This document shows positions 1 through 5,636 of a stretch of DNA of 5,636 nucleotides, piece by piece. Location: the NCBI GenBank assembly GCA_900770535.1, contig CAAHDV010000119.1, positions 1 to 5,636 of the forward strand, read 5' to 3'. Below the pieces are notes generated by a model. That model made no database searches. It saw nothing but the letters and a program-made list of their open reading frames with translations, and was not told the DNA's origin. This DNA comes from Lachnospiraceae bacterium. Its GTDB lineage: Bacteria; Bacillota; Clostridia; Lachnospirales; Lachnospiraceae. How positions within the stretch are numbered: the stretch's first letter is position 1; every line of letters begins with the position of its first letter. Made by a program: the position numbers and the translations under genes.

Positions 1-1649
1 CGGACTATTTCCGGCGTCTGAACGAGACGATGAAGGAAAATCCGATGGACGGCTATATTCCGGTATGGGACGGAGAGTTATACCTGGAATTTCACCGCGG
101 AACCTATACCTCCCAGGGATATAATAAGAAAATGAACCGCCGGATGGAATACCGGCTGCGCAACGTGGAGATGGAAGCCATGCTGGCCCAGGTAATCAAG
201 GGCGTTCCCTACGATTATGAGCGCATCCTGAAAGCATGGAAGATCGTTCTCTGCCATCAGTTCCACGATATTCTGCCGGGTTCTTCGATTAAGGAAGTCT
301 ATGAGGACAGCCATGTGGAGTACGGCCGCGCTATCGCACTGCTGGAGGAAGTCTGTGAAGCGGTGGAAGCTGCCCTGTACGAGCCCAAAGAAGGCGTCTA
401 TACTGTATTTAATAATTCCAACTGGGCGAGAAGCGGGGAAGCCTGGATTCCGATGAGCGAGGACGAAGTGAGGACTTACGCAGGCGGACGCGTTCTGGAC
501 GCAGAGGGAGAAGAAGTCAAGTCGGTATGGGAAAAAGACGGTGTCCGAATCTGGACCAAAGAGATCCCCTCCTTTGCTTTTGCCTCCTTCCGTGTGGAAG
601 CCGGAGCGCGGGAAACAGAGAAAGAGACCATCGAGACCTCTTCCATCGAGACCCCCTATTATCAGATTGCCTGGAATGAAGCCGGCCAGCTGACACGGAT
701 CTTTGATAAAAAGGCCGGAAGAGAAGTCCTTCCGGAAGGAAAATGTGCGAATGAATTGCAGGTATTTGAGGACAAACCGCGGTGCTTTGATGCCTGGGAG
801 CTGGAGCCGACCATTGATCTCAAAAAAGAGATTGTAGAGGACTGTACCGGTGTGAAAGTCCGTCAGGATGCCATCGGCTGGCAGGTAGACTTTACCTGGA
901 AGTATCACAAATCAGAGATCCGCCAGACCATGTGCCTCTATGAAGAAAATCCGCGGATTGACTTTAAGACCGAGGTGGACTGGCAGGAGCGCCAGAAGCT
1001 CTTAAAGACCAGTTTCCCGGTGGATGTGCGCGCGGTGGATGCCAGATTTGATATTCAGGATGGAAATATCCGCCGTCCGATCACGAGAAATACCAGCTGG
1101 GAGGCTGCCAAATTTGAAGTGGCTGCTCATAAGTGGGTGGATCTGTGGGAGACCGGATACGGTATGGCTGTGCTGAATGACTGCAAATACGGTCATGACA
1201 TCAAAGAAGACACGATCCGCCTGACTCTGTTAAAATCCGCGGTGGAACCGGATTATACTGCAGATCTCGGAACTCATAGCTTTACCTATGCGATCCTGCC
1301 CCACAGCTGTGAATGGTACGAGGCAGGCATCGAGCAGAGCGCTTTCGCGTTAAACAATCCGCTGACTGCAGTGAAAGGCAAAGCCGCACTGGGACAGGAA
1401 AGCTGGCTCTCCTTCGATCAGGACAACCTGGTTGTGGATGCATGGAAGAGGGAGGAAAATGGCAGCCGTGTGATCCTGCGTTTTCACGAGTTCCAGGGCA
1501 GACGCGGGGAAGTTACCCTTCATACCCGTCTGGCTGTGAAACAGTGGTGTGAGTGTAACCTGATGGAAGAGCCGGAAGCATTCAAAACCGGTGAGATTCG
1601 TGTGACACTGAAACCGTATGAAATCAAGACATTAATGTTTGAAATATAG
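1..1649 (+). CDS. Alpha-mannosidase, glycoside hydrolase family 38 (5'-truncated by window edge)
   Basis: Retaining, zinc-dependent alpha-mannosidase that removes alpha-linked mannose from oligosaccharides. The frame is open from base 3 with no stop upstream, so the ATG at 30 is internal and the real start lies outside the window. About 549 codons are seen; the missing N-terminal part would carry the nucleophile Asp and the first zinc ligands. Seen here: the family motif ELYLEFHRGTYTSQ (75-116); the helical segment after it; HQFHDILPGSS (255-287), whose His at 264-266 matches the zinc-ligand His of the family's conserved HHD/FHD motif; then the C-terminal beta domains with YYQIAWNEAGQLTRIFDKKAGR, NTSWEAAKFE (1089-1118) and LKSAVEPDYTADLGTHSF (1230-1283), all characteristic of bacterial GH38 enzymes. 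No signal peptide can be judged. It is followed after 12 bases by an M17 aminopeptidase, so the two are probably co-transcribed. The family call is secure; the exact linkage specificity (alpha-1,2/1,3/1,6) cannot be read from the sequence. Confidence 0.95.
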   Translation, partial: DYFRRLNETMKENPMDGYIPVWDGELYLEFHRGTYTSQGYNKKMNRRMEYRLRNVEMEAMLAQVIKGVPYDYERILKAWKIVLCHQFHDILPGSSIKEVYEDSHVEYGRAIALLEEVCEAVEAALYEPKEGVYTVFNNSNWARSGEAWIPMSEDEVRTYAGGRVLDAEGEEVKSVWEKDGVRIWTKEIPSFAFASFRVEAGARETEKETIETSSIETPYYQIAWNEAGQLTRIFDKKAGREVLPEGKCANELQVFEDKPRCFDAWELEPTIDLKKEIVEDCTGVKVRQDAIGWQVDFTWKYHKSEIRQTMCLYEENPRIDFKTEVDWQERQKLLKTSFPVDVRAVDARFDIQDGNIRRPITRNTSWEAAKFEVAAHKWVDLWETGYGMAVLNDCKYGHDIKEDTIRLTLLKSAVEPDYTADLGTHSFTYAILPHSCEWYEAGIEQSAFALNNPLTAVKGKAALGQESWLSFDQDNLVVDAWKREENGSRVILRFHEFQGRRGEVTLHTRLAVKQWCECNLMEEPEAFKTGEIRVTLKPYEIKTLMFEI

Positions 1650-1651
1650 GA
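1648..1651 (+). promoter_or_regulatory. Ribosome binding site that decides the aminopeptidase start
   Basis: AGGA overlaps the TAG stop of the mannosidase gene. It lies 10 bases before the ATG at 1662 but only 1 base before the alternative GTG at 1653, so the ATG is the better start. The placement implies translational coupling: ribosomes finishing the mannosidase sit on the initiation region of the next gene. Confidence 0.5.
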
Positions 1652-1661
1652 TGTGGATAAG

Positions 1662-2975
1662 ATGAAAATCAGATGGACGAAGCAGGCAGAAGGAGAAGAA
1701 ACAGAAGTTTTCCTGGAGAAAGGAACGGCGATACCGGAAACTTTCCAGAAACTTGGAAAAAAACGGGGCGGCGACTGCCGGATTGCAGTAAAAAAAGAAG
1801 GCTTTTCCGAAGAGGAATGGACTAAGATGCTGTGCAATGGGGTGTGCAGCCTGTATGACGGGGCCTATCAGTTTTCCAAAAGCGGATTAAAGAGCCTGGG
1901 AAAACAGAGCGTATACGAAAACAGGGATTCCCTGAGCGATTACGGGGACAACTGCTATACGTTTGTACTGGAAGGTACAGAGCAGGAAATAGCAGCGCTG
2001 GAGCGCGGGGAAGCACTGGGACGCTGCAAGGGCTATGCCCGGACCCTTGGAAATCTGCCGAATAACTACTTACATACCGAAGATATGGCCTCTTATGCCG
2101 GGACGCTGGCGAAAGAGCTTAAAATCAGCTGTGAAATCTATGGAGACCAGAAGCTGGAAGAGCTTGGCTGCGGCGGTCTTCTGGCAGTCAATCAGGGAAG
2201 CAGGCGAGAGGCTGCCATGGTGGTTCTTCGCTATGAAGGCGCACCGGGAACTGACTGGACGGCACTGGTCGGCAAGGGACTGATGTTTGATGCAGGCGGC
2301 TATCATCTGAAGTCGATTGACGGTATGAAGGGAATGAAATATGATATGTGCGGGGCAGCAGAAATGCTGGAGATGATGGAATATCTTGTCACCCGGAAGG
2401 TCAGGAAAAATGTGATGGCCGTACTGATGCTCGCAGAAAATGTGATCAATTCGGATGCGGTAAAGATGGGGGATGTGATCACGACCCTGGCAGGAAAGAC
2501 CGTGGAAGTCTACAACACCGATGCGGAAGGACGGCTGGTTTTATGTGACGGCATCACTTTTGCACAGCGGATGGGGGCTCGGACCGTCATCGACCTTGCC
2601 ACGCTGACCTATTCGGCCCAGAGTGCTCTGGGAGATCAGGTGGTAGCCCTCTTCGGAAATGACCGGGAGGCGCTTCGCACCTGGAAAGAGACGGCGGAAG
2701 TGACCGGAGAACATTTCTGGCAGCTGCCGATGGGACCGATCTATCACAAAATGATCGAGTGGTCGATCTGCGCGGACTTTGCCAATTATGCGCCGGGAAG
2801 AGGGGCTGGAGCCAGCGTGGCGGCCTGCTTCCTGGAGAATTTTGTGGAAGAGGGAACCCGGTGGATTCACCTCGATATGGTGGGACCGTCGGTGGTACGA
2901 AAAGAGACCGATGAGATGACAGAGGGGGCCAGCGGAGCCTGCATGAGCACCCTGGCGGCTTATCTCACAAGATAA
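1662..2975 (+). CDS. M17 family (leucyl-type) metallo-aminopeptidase
   Basis: Cytosolic two-metal aminopeptidase that removes N-terminal residues from peptides; family members such as PepA work as hexamers. Numbered from the ATG at 1662 (437 residues; a GTG at 1653 would add three), the metal ligands are Lys205, Asp210, Asp228, Asp287 and Glu289, with catalytic Lys217 and Arg291. They lie in VGKG, FDAGG, YHLKS, YDMCGAA and NTDAEGR (2514-2534). Their spacing (+5, +12, +23, +82, +84, +86) is the same as for E. coli PepA Lys270 to Arg356, as recalled. The C-terminal part has the expected LPM...Y, ADFANY, GAGASVAACFL and WIHLDMVGP segments. The N-terminal domain is about 65 residues shorter than in PepA and has no recognisable similarity, as is usual for the variable domain of this family. 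No signal peptide. It lies 12 bases after the alpha-mannosidase and 18 before the next gene, which suggests peptide trimming of glycopeptides, but this is inference. Substrate preference cannot be read; the leucyl label is a family name. Confidence 0.93.
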   Translation: MKIRWTKQAEGEETEVFLEKGTAIPETFQKLGKKRGGDCRIAVKKEGFSEEEWTKMLCNGVCSLYDGAYQFSKSGLKSLGKQSVYENRDSLSDYGDNCYTFVLEGTEQEIAALERGEALGRCKGYARTLGNLPNNYLHTEDMASYAGTLAKELKISCEIYGDQKLEELGCGGLLAVNQGSRREAAMVVLRYEGAPGTDWTALVGKGLMFDAGGYHLKSIDGMKGMKYDMCGAAEMLEMMEYLVTRKVRKNVMAVLMLAENVINSDAVKMGDVITTLAGKTVEVYNTDAEGRLVLCDGITFAQRMGARTVIDLATLTYSAQSALGDQVVALFGNDREALRTWKETAEVTGEHFWQLPMGPIYHKMIEWSICADFANYAPGRGAGASVAACFLENFVEEGTRWIHLDMVGPSVVRKETDEMTEGASGACMSTLAAYLTR

Positions 2976-2993
2976 AGAGACAGGAGAGAAGAG

Positions 2994-4571
2994 ATGAATT
3001 TTACATTTGACGGCAATATCTCCAGAGAAGTTCTGGAAAATTACCTGTCCCGGAGCGTGACGGCAGCAGGTTTATATGAGAGTAAAACACTGGAAGATGA
3101 TCTGCGGGCAATCCGGGAGATGGGCGTAAAATTTCTTGGAAGAGCATCGGGCATCTGGTACATGACGATGGATGACGAGGAGCATTTTCGCCTGTCGAAG
3201 GAACTGGCAGACAAGGTACACGCCCAGGACCCGGAAGTGATCCTGCAGTCCTGCGTCTTCGAGTGGATCACACGGCGGATGGAGACAGTGGAGATTCCGG
3301 CTTATGTATTTGAAGCCTTTGGCCTGAAGCCGGAACAGAGGTGTTTCCGTCTGGAAGATGCTCTGTTTACGGATGAATCCAGCGGCTTTACCAGCAGAAG
3401 AGACGATCCGGCAAAGGACGGCGGCATTCCGGATCTCTCCCGCCAGGAGGCAAGACTGTGGTTTTATTACCGTGCCACCCGGTATATTGACTGCGGATAT
3501 GAGGCCCTGCATATGGGACAGGTGCATCTCTATACCGCAAACGACAGGGGAATGGCAAAGACCGCAGAGCTGTTCGGTATGATCCGCGAGTACGCAAGGC
3601 TTCATGGAAGACGCCATAAAATCCTTCTGGATGCCCACACCCATGGGGTAAATATCCGTGGAAAACTGCTGTTTGACTATCATGCGATGCCCTTTACCCG
3701 GATGCCGCTTCTGGAAGTGCCGGGAGAAGAACTCGTACTGGTTCGCGAGGGTTACAGCGAGGGCGGAGAAAATCCAAACGGCTGGTCTGCGAAAGCCATG
3801 CCCTATCTCATGGAATACGACAACTGGGGCGGGCTGGTCGTTGACGACCGGAAAAAGATTCCGAGAGAGGAACTGGCCTGGAGAGACTGGTGGGGGTATG
3901 ATCAGATCGCCTGGTTTGCCAACCAGCCGGAAGAGAGCCGGAACCATTTCCTGGAGTACACCTACAAATGGACAGATATCAACAATCCAAATGCCTACTT
4001 TGAACTGCCTTTCCGCCGGATGATCCATAATGCGGAAGTTCCCATGAAACGCGGAGACAACGGAGAGACGGATGCACAGGATTTTTACCAGATCAACACA
4101 AAAAGCCCAGCCTGCCCGATGGGCTTTGACCAGGAGGAGACCGCGAAACGCCTCTGGGCGACAGGTCACACTCTGCGGGAGCAGGCGGCAAATCCGGAGA
4201 TGCTGATCCGCTATGGTGCAGAAAACGTTTACGACGAAGAAACCGGCATGAAGCTCCCGGAAAAGATCGTGGTCTATGGAAGCTTCCAGTCTCACGTCGG
4301 AGCCGTAAAAAATGATTCCAACAGCGAACTGACCAGAATGTACTACATCGGTGACAACACCTATACCCTTTCTGTGGTCATTCCCTTTGCGGGAACCTAC
4401 GATTATTCCATATCAACCTATGGAACCTTATCCGCGACCTACCAGGCCGACGGATACCCGAGAAGCGGTTCCTCAAATAAGGCGCATTTTACCACCTGGA
4501 AGGATAATACGGTAGTCCGGTTCCGGTATCAGTTTATTACGAATAAAGTCACAGTGGAGATGTTTGAATAA
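2994..4571 (+). CDS. Unrecognised 525-residue protein, possible (beta/alpha)-barrel carbohydrate-active enzyme
   Basis: I do not recognise the family. The ATG at 2994 is preceded by AGGAGAG (2982-2988) and lies 18 bases after the aminopeptidase stop, so it is probably the last gene of that operon. There is no signal peptide or membrane segment, so it is likely cytosolic. Residues about 45-320 show repeated hydrophobic strands each ending in polar residues, as in a barrel enzyme: GIWYM (53-57), VILQSCVFE (82-90), YEALHMGQVHL (169-179), KILLDAHTHG (209-218), LLEVPGEE (239-246), YLMEYDNWGG (271-280) and IAWFANQPEE (305-314). Candidate active-site residues are Glu90, Glu170, His173, Gln176, Asp213, His215, His217, Glu274 and Asp276. 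The DAHTHG cluster could bind a metal. The segment is rich in Trp and Tyr (WRDWWGYDQIAWF, 296-308), as in sugar-binding clefts. Residues about 424-525 look like an all-beta domain (VVYGSFQSHVGAV, TYTLSVVIPFAGTYDYSI, NTVVRFRYQFITNKVTVE). The gene is certain; the barrel and sugar-related role are inferred from pattern and neighbours. Confidence 0.9.
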   Translation: MNFTFDGNISREVLENYLSRSVTAAGLYESKTLEDDLRAIREMGVKFLGRASGIWYMTMDDEEHFRLSKELADKVHAQDPEVILQSCVFEWITRRMETVEIPAYVFEAFGLKPEQRCFRLEDALFTDESSGFTSRRDDPAKDGGIPDLSRQEARLWFYYRATRYIDCGYEALHMGQVHLYTANDRGMAKTAELFGMIREYARLHGRRHKILLDAHTHGVNIRGKLLFDYHAMPFTRMPLLEVPGEELVLVREGYSEGGENPNGWSAKAMPYLMEYDNWGGLVVDDRKKIPREELAWRDWWGYDQIAWFANQPEESRNHFLEYTYKWTDINNPNAYFELPFRRMIHNAEVPMKRGDNGETDAQDFYQINTKSPACPMGFDQEETAKRLWATGHTLREQAANPEMLIRYGAENVYDEETGMKLPEKIVVYGSFQSHVGAVKNDSNSELTRMYYIGDNTYTLSVVIPFAGTYDYSISTYGTLSATYQADGYPRSGSSNKAHFTTWKDNTVVRFRYQFITNKVTVEMFE

Positions 4572-4573
4572 AG

Positions 4574-4610
4574 AAAATGACGGACAAAATCCCTTATATT
4601 TCGTCATTTT
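4574..4610 (+). terminator. Possible intrinsic terminator or 3' end stem-loop of the operon
   Basis: A perfect 9-bp inverted repeat, AAAATGACG (4574-4582) and CGTCATTTT (4602-4610), with a 19-base loop, starts two bases after the TAA of the preceding gene. The stem can be extended by a G-U and an A-U pair. The right arm ends in TTTT followed by ATATA. The stem has only three G-C pairs and the T tract is short and inside the stem, so termination would be weak. Its position between the operon and a separate promoter favours a terminator role. Confidence 0.45.
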
Positions 4611-4671
4611 ATATACAACCTGACAATAAAATAACGAAAAAACTTCTTGAAAATAATCAATATCTCCAAAG

Positions 4672-4706
4672 AAAAGAAGGATATTCCAGAAAAACAGAAG
4701 GATTTT
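4672..4706 (+). promoter_or_regulatory. Pair of direct repeats 21 bp apart, candidate activator binding site
   Basis: Two copies of AAxAGAAGGATxTT lie at 4672-4685 and 4693-4706. They match at 12 of 14 positions, and AGAAGGAT is identical in both. Their start-to-start distance is 21 bases, two helical turns, so a dimer or two monomers would sit on the same DNA face. The downstream copy ends about 40 bases before the predicted transcription start, beside the position of the poor -35. This is the usual arrangement for an activator such as an AraC-type or response regulator. The repeat is seen in the sequence; the regulator and its signal are inferred. The AT- and purine-rich context means chance cannot be excluded. 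Confidence 0.4.
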
Positions 4707-4710
4707 GTAT

Positions 4711-4739
4711 GGTTTTTCCAGGGATGGAACTGCTATAAT
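4711..4739 (+). promoter_or_regulatory. Extended -10 sigma-A-type promoter for the binding-protein gene
   Basis: TGCTATAATA (4731-4740) contains a perfect TATAAT at 4734-4739 preceded by TGn, the extended -10 motif. The hexamer 17 bases upstream (GGTTTT, 4711-4716) is a poor match to TTGACA, and the nearest better hexamer (TTGTAT, 4705-4710) is 23 bases away, too far. Transcription would begin near 4746, giving an A-rich leader of about 40 bases. A poor -35 with an upstream direct repeat suggests activator dependence. Confidence 0.75.
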
Positions 4740-4770
4740 AACCCCAGAAACGAAAACCAAAACAAAAAAC

Positions 4771-4777
4771 AGGAGGG
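4771..4777 (+). promoter_or_regulatory. Consensus Shine-Dalgarno sequence of the binding-protein gene
   Basis: AGGAGGG sits 8 bases before the ATG at 4786, near-ideal for Gram-positive ribosomes, and lies in an unstructured A-rich leader. It fixes the start ahead of the other in-frame ATG codons inside the signal peptide and fits very high expression. Confidence 0.85.
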
Positions 4778-4785
4778 TTTATAAG

Positions 4786-5636
4786 ATGAAAAGAAAATTA
4801 ATCAGTGCACTGCTTGCAACAGCAATGGTAGCATCCATGGTTGTAGTACCGGTAATGGCAGATGAAGAGACTGAGGCAGCTACCGAGGTTACCACAGAAG
4901 CTGCTACAGAAGCTGCTACAGAAGCTGCTACAGAAGCTGCTACAGAAGCTGCAGCAGAAGAGAATGCTGAGCCGGTAGCAAATCCGGATCTGGCTGATAA
5001 AAAAGTTGGCGTTTGTATCTATCAGTTCTCCGATAACTTCATGACCCTGTTCCGTACAGAGCTTGAGGATTACCTGGTAAAACTTGGATTCAGCAAAGAG
5101 AATATCACCATTCAGGATGGCCAGAATGACCAGGCTACCCAGTCCAACCAGATCGATGCTTTCATTGCTGACGGCGTAGATGTTCTGATCATTAACCCGG
5201 TAAACACGTCTTCCGCAGAGACCATTACCGATAAAGTTGTAGATGCTGGAATCCCGCTGGTATACATCAACCGTGAGCCGGGCGAAGACGAGGAAGCAAG
5301 ATGGGACGAGAACGGCTGGGACGTTACCTATGTAGGCTGTGACGCTAGACAGTCCGGTACCTTCCAGGGTGAGATCATCTCTGATCTGGGTCTGGACGCT
5401 ATCGACAAAAACGGAAACGGCAAAATCGACTACGTTATGATCGAGGGTGACCCGGAGAACGTAGATGCTAAATATCGTACCGAGTTCTCCATCAAAGCAC
5501 TTGAGGATGCTGGTCTTGAAGTTGAGTGCCTGGATGATCAGGTAGGTAACTGGGATCAGGCTACCGCTCAGCAGCTGGTTGCTAACTCCTTAAGCCAGTA
5601 TGGCGACGACGTAGAAGTTGTATTCTGTAACAACGA
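4786..5636 (+). CDS. mglB: Galactose/glucose ABC transporter substrate-binding protein, MglB family (3'-truncated)
   Basis: Extracytoplasmic receptor that binds galactose or glucose and delivers it to an MglA/MglC-type ABC transporter. The frame is open to the window end (283 full codons of an expected 350-400). Residues 1-25 form a signal peptide (KRK, a hydrophobic core, then PVMA before DEE) that fits signal peptidase I. There is no lipobox; the first Cys is residue 77. Residues 26-66 are an acidic Thr/Glu/Ala linker. From 72 the MglB fold follows: KKVGVCIYQFSDNFM, QNDQATQSNQIDAFIADGVD, LIINPVN, YINREP, YVGCDARQSGTFQGE, then a calcium-loop-like DKNGNGKID (207-215), as in the E. coli protein. 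Residues matching the E. coli sugar site, by eye, are Asp83, Phe85, Asn137, Asp227, Arg231 and Trp256; His152 of E. coli is replaced by Asn225. Ala is always GCA/GCT, Val always GTA/GTT and Pro always CCG, unlike upstream genes, which indicates high expression. It has its own promoter; transporter genes should follow. Sugar specificity could extend to other pyranoses. Confidence 0.93.
   Translation, partial: MKRKLISALLATAMVASMVVVPVMADEETEAATEVTTEAATEAATEAATEAATEAAAEENAEPVANPDLADKKVGVCIYQFSDNFMTLFRTELEDYLVKLGFSKENITIQDGQNDQATQSNQIDAFIADGVDVLIINPVNTSSAETITDKVVDAGIPLVYINREPGEDEEARWDENGWDVTYVGCDARQSGTFQGEIISDLGLDAIDKNGNGKIDYVMIEGDPENVDAKYRTEFSIKALEDAGLEVECLDDQVGNWDQATAQQLVANSLSQYGDDVEVVFCNN
4894..4953 (+). 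repeat. Five tandem 12-bp units coding a Thr-Glu-Ala-Ala linker
   Basis: ACAGAAGCTGCT is repeated head to tail five times; four copies are identical and the fifth differs only in its last base. It encodes residues 37-56 of the binding protein, between the signal peptide and the folded sugar-binding domain. Related TEAATEV residues just before show the repeat once extended further at the protein level. Identity at the base level suggests recent expansion by slippage, and a unit of 12 bases keeps the frame when copies are lost or gained. The linker is likely disordered or helical, acidic, and a spacer from the cell surface. Confidence 0.95.

Noticed and set aside
78..908. A 276-codon open frame on the minus strand opposite the mannosidase
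   Set aside because: It overlaps conserved GH38 motifs on the plus strand, and its translation is low in plausible domain structure; taken as a shadow.
1651..1665. A four-codon mini-ORF (ATG TGG ATA AGA TGA) whose stop overlaps the aminopeptidase ATG
   Set aside because: It has no spaced ribosome site of its own and is short enough to occur by chance; the ATGA overlap is not evidence of a leader peptide.
3072..4295. A 407-codon open frame on the minus strand, opposite the 525-residue gene
   Set aside because: It lies wholly inside a well-supported gene, its translation has no recognisable motifs, and it is rich in Cys, His, Phe and Arg as expected of an antisense shadow of a moderate-GC gene.
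4689..4718. A 7-bp inverted repeat GAAAAAC / GTTTTTC with a 16-base gap near the -35
   Set aside because: Homopolymer A and T tracts form such pairs easily in AT-rich DNA, and the match does not extend; the 21-base direct repeat in the same place is the stronger signal.
4473..4760. A 95-codon minus-strand frame covering the intergenic region
   Set aside because: No ribosome binding site before its start, it runs across the promoter and into the 3' end of a real gene, and the Phe/Leu-rich translation reflects AT-rich DNA.
4745..4760. A possible catabolite response element around AGAAACGAAAACC
   Set aside because: Only the central CG, the A-rich flank and the C near the end fit; the conserved TG half is absent, so it does not meet the cre consensus.

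Overview
The window looks like part of a Gram-positive Clostridia genome, most plausibly a gut Lachnospiraceae-type bacterium. This is an inference from moderate-GC genes, strong AGGAGG-type ribosome binding sites, an AT-rich intergenic promoter region, and the mix of sugar-scavenging genes. No rRNA, tRNA, mobile element, CRISPR array or replication origin is seen. All genes lie on the + strand.

Region 1 (1-4571) is a tight three-gene run with gaps of 12 and 18 bases, very likely one operon. It holds the C-terminal part of a GH38 alpha-mannosidase (its start lies outside the window), a complete M17 (leucyl-type) aminopeptidase with all metal-binding and catalytic residues, and a complete 525-residue protein of unrecognised family. 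That last protein has the look of a cytosolic (beta/alpha)-barrel enzyme followed by a beta-rich C-terminal domain. None of the three shows a signal peptide in the part that can be seen. A reasonable hypothesis is cytoplasmic breakdown of imported mannose-containing oligosaccharides or mannosylated glycopeptides, with the mannosidase trimming the glycan, the aminopeptidase the peptide, and the third protein doing an unknown step.

Region 2 (4572-4785) is a 214-base AT-rich intergenic region. It begins with a 9-bp perfect stem-loop directly after the operon's stop codon (a possible terminator). It then holds a pair of 14-base direct repeats exactly 21 bases apart (a candidate activator operator), a perfect extended -10 promoter element with a poor -35, and a consensus Shine-Dalgarno sequence.

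Region 3 (4786-5636) is the start of a galactose/glucose-binding protein of the MglB family, cut by the window end. It has a signal peptide but no lipobox cysteine, a tandem Thr-Glu-Ala-Ala repeat linker encoded by five 12-base units, and codon use typical of a very highly expressed gene. The ATPase and permease genes of the transporter would be expected downstream. The most noteworthy points are the unrecognised 525-residue protein, the missing lipid anchor on the binding protein, and the two-turn direct repeat upstream of its promoter.
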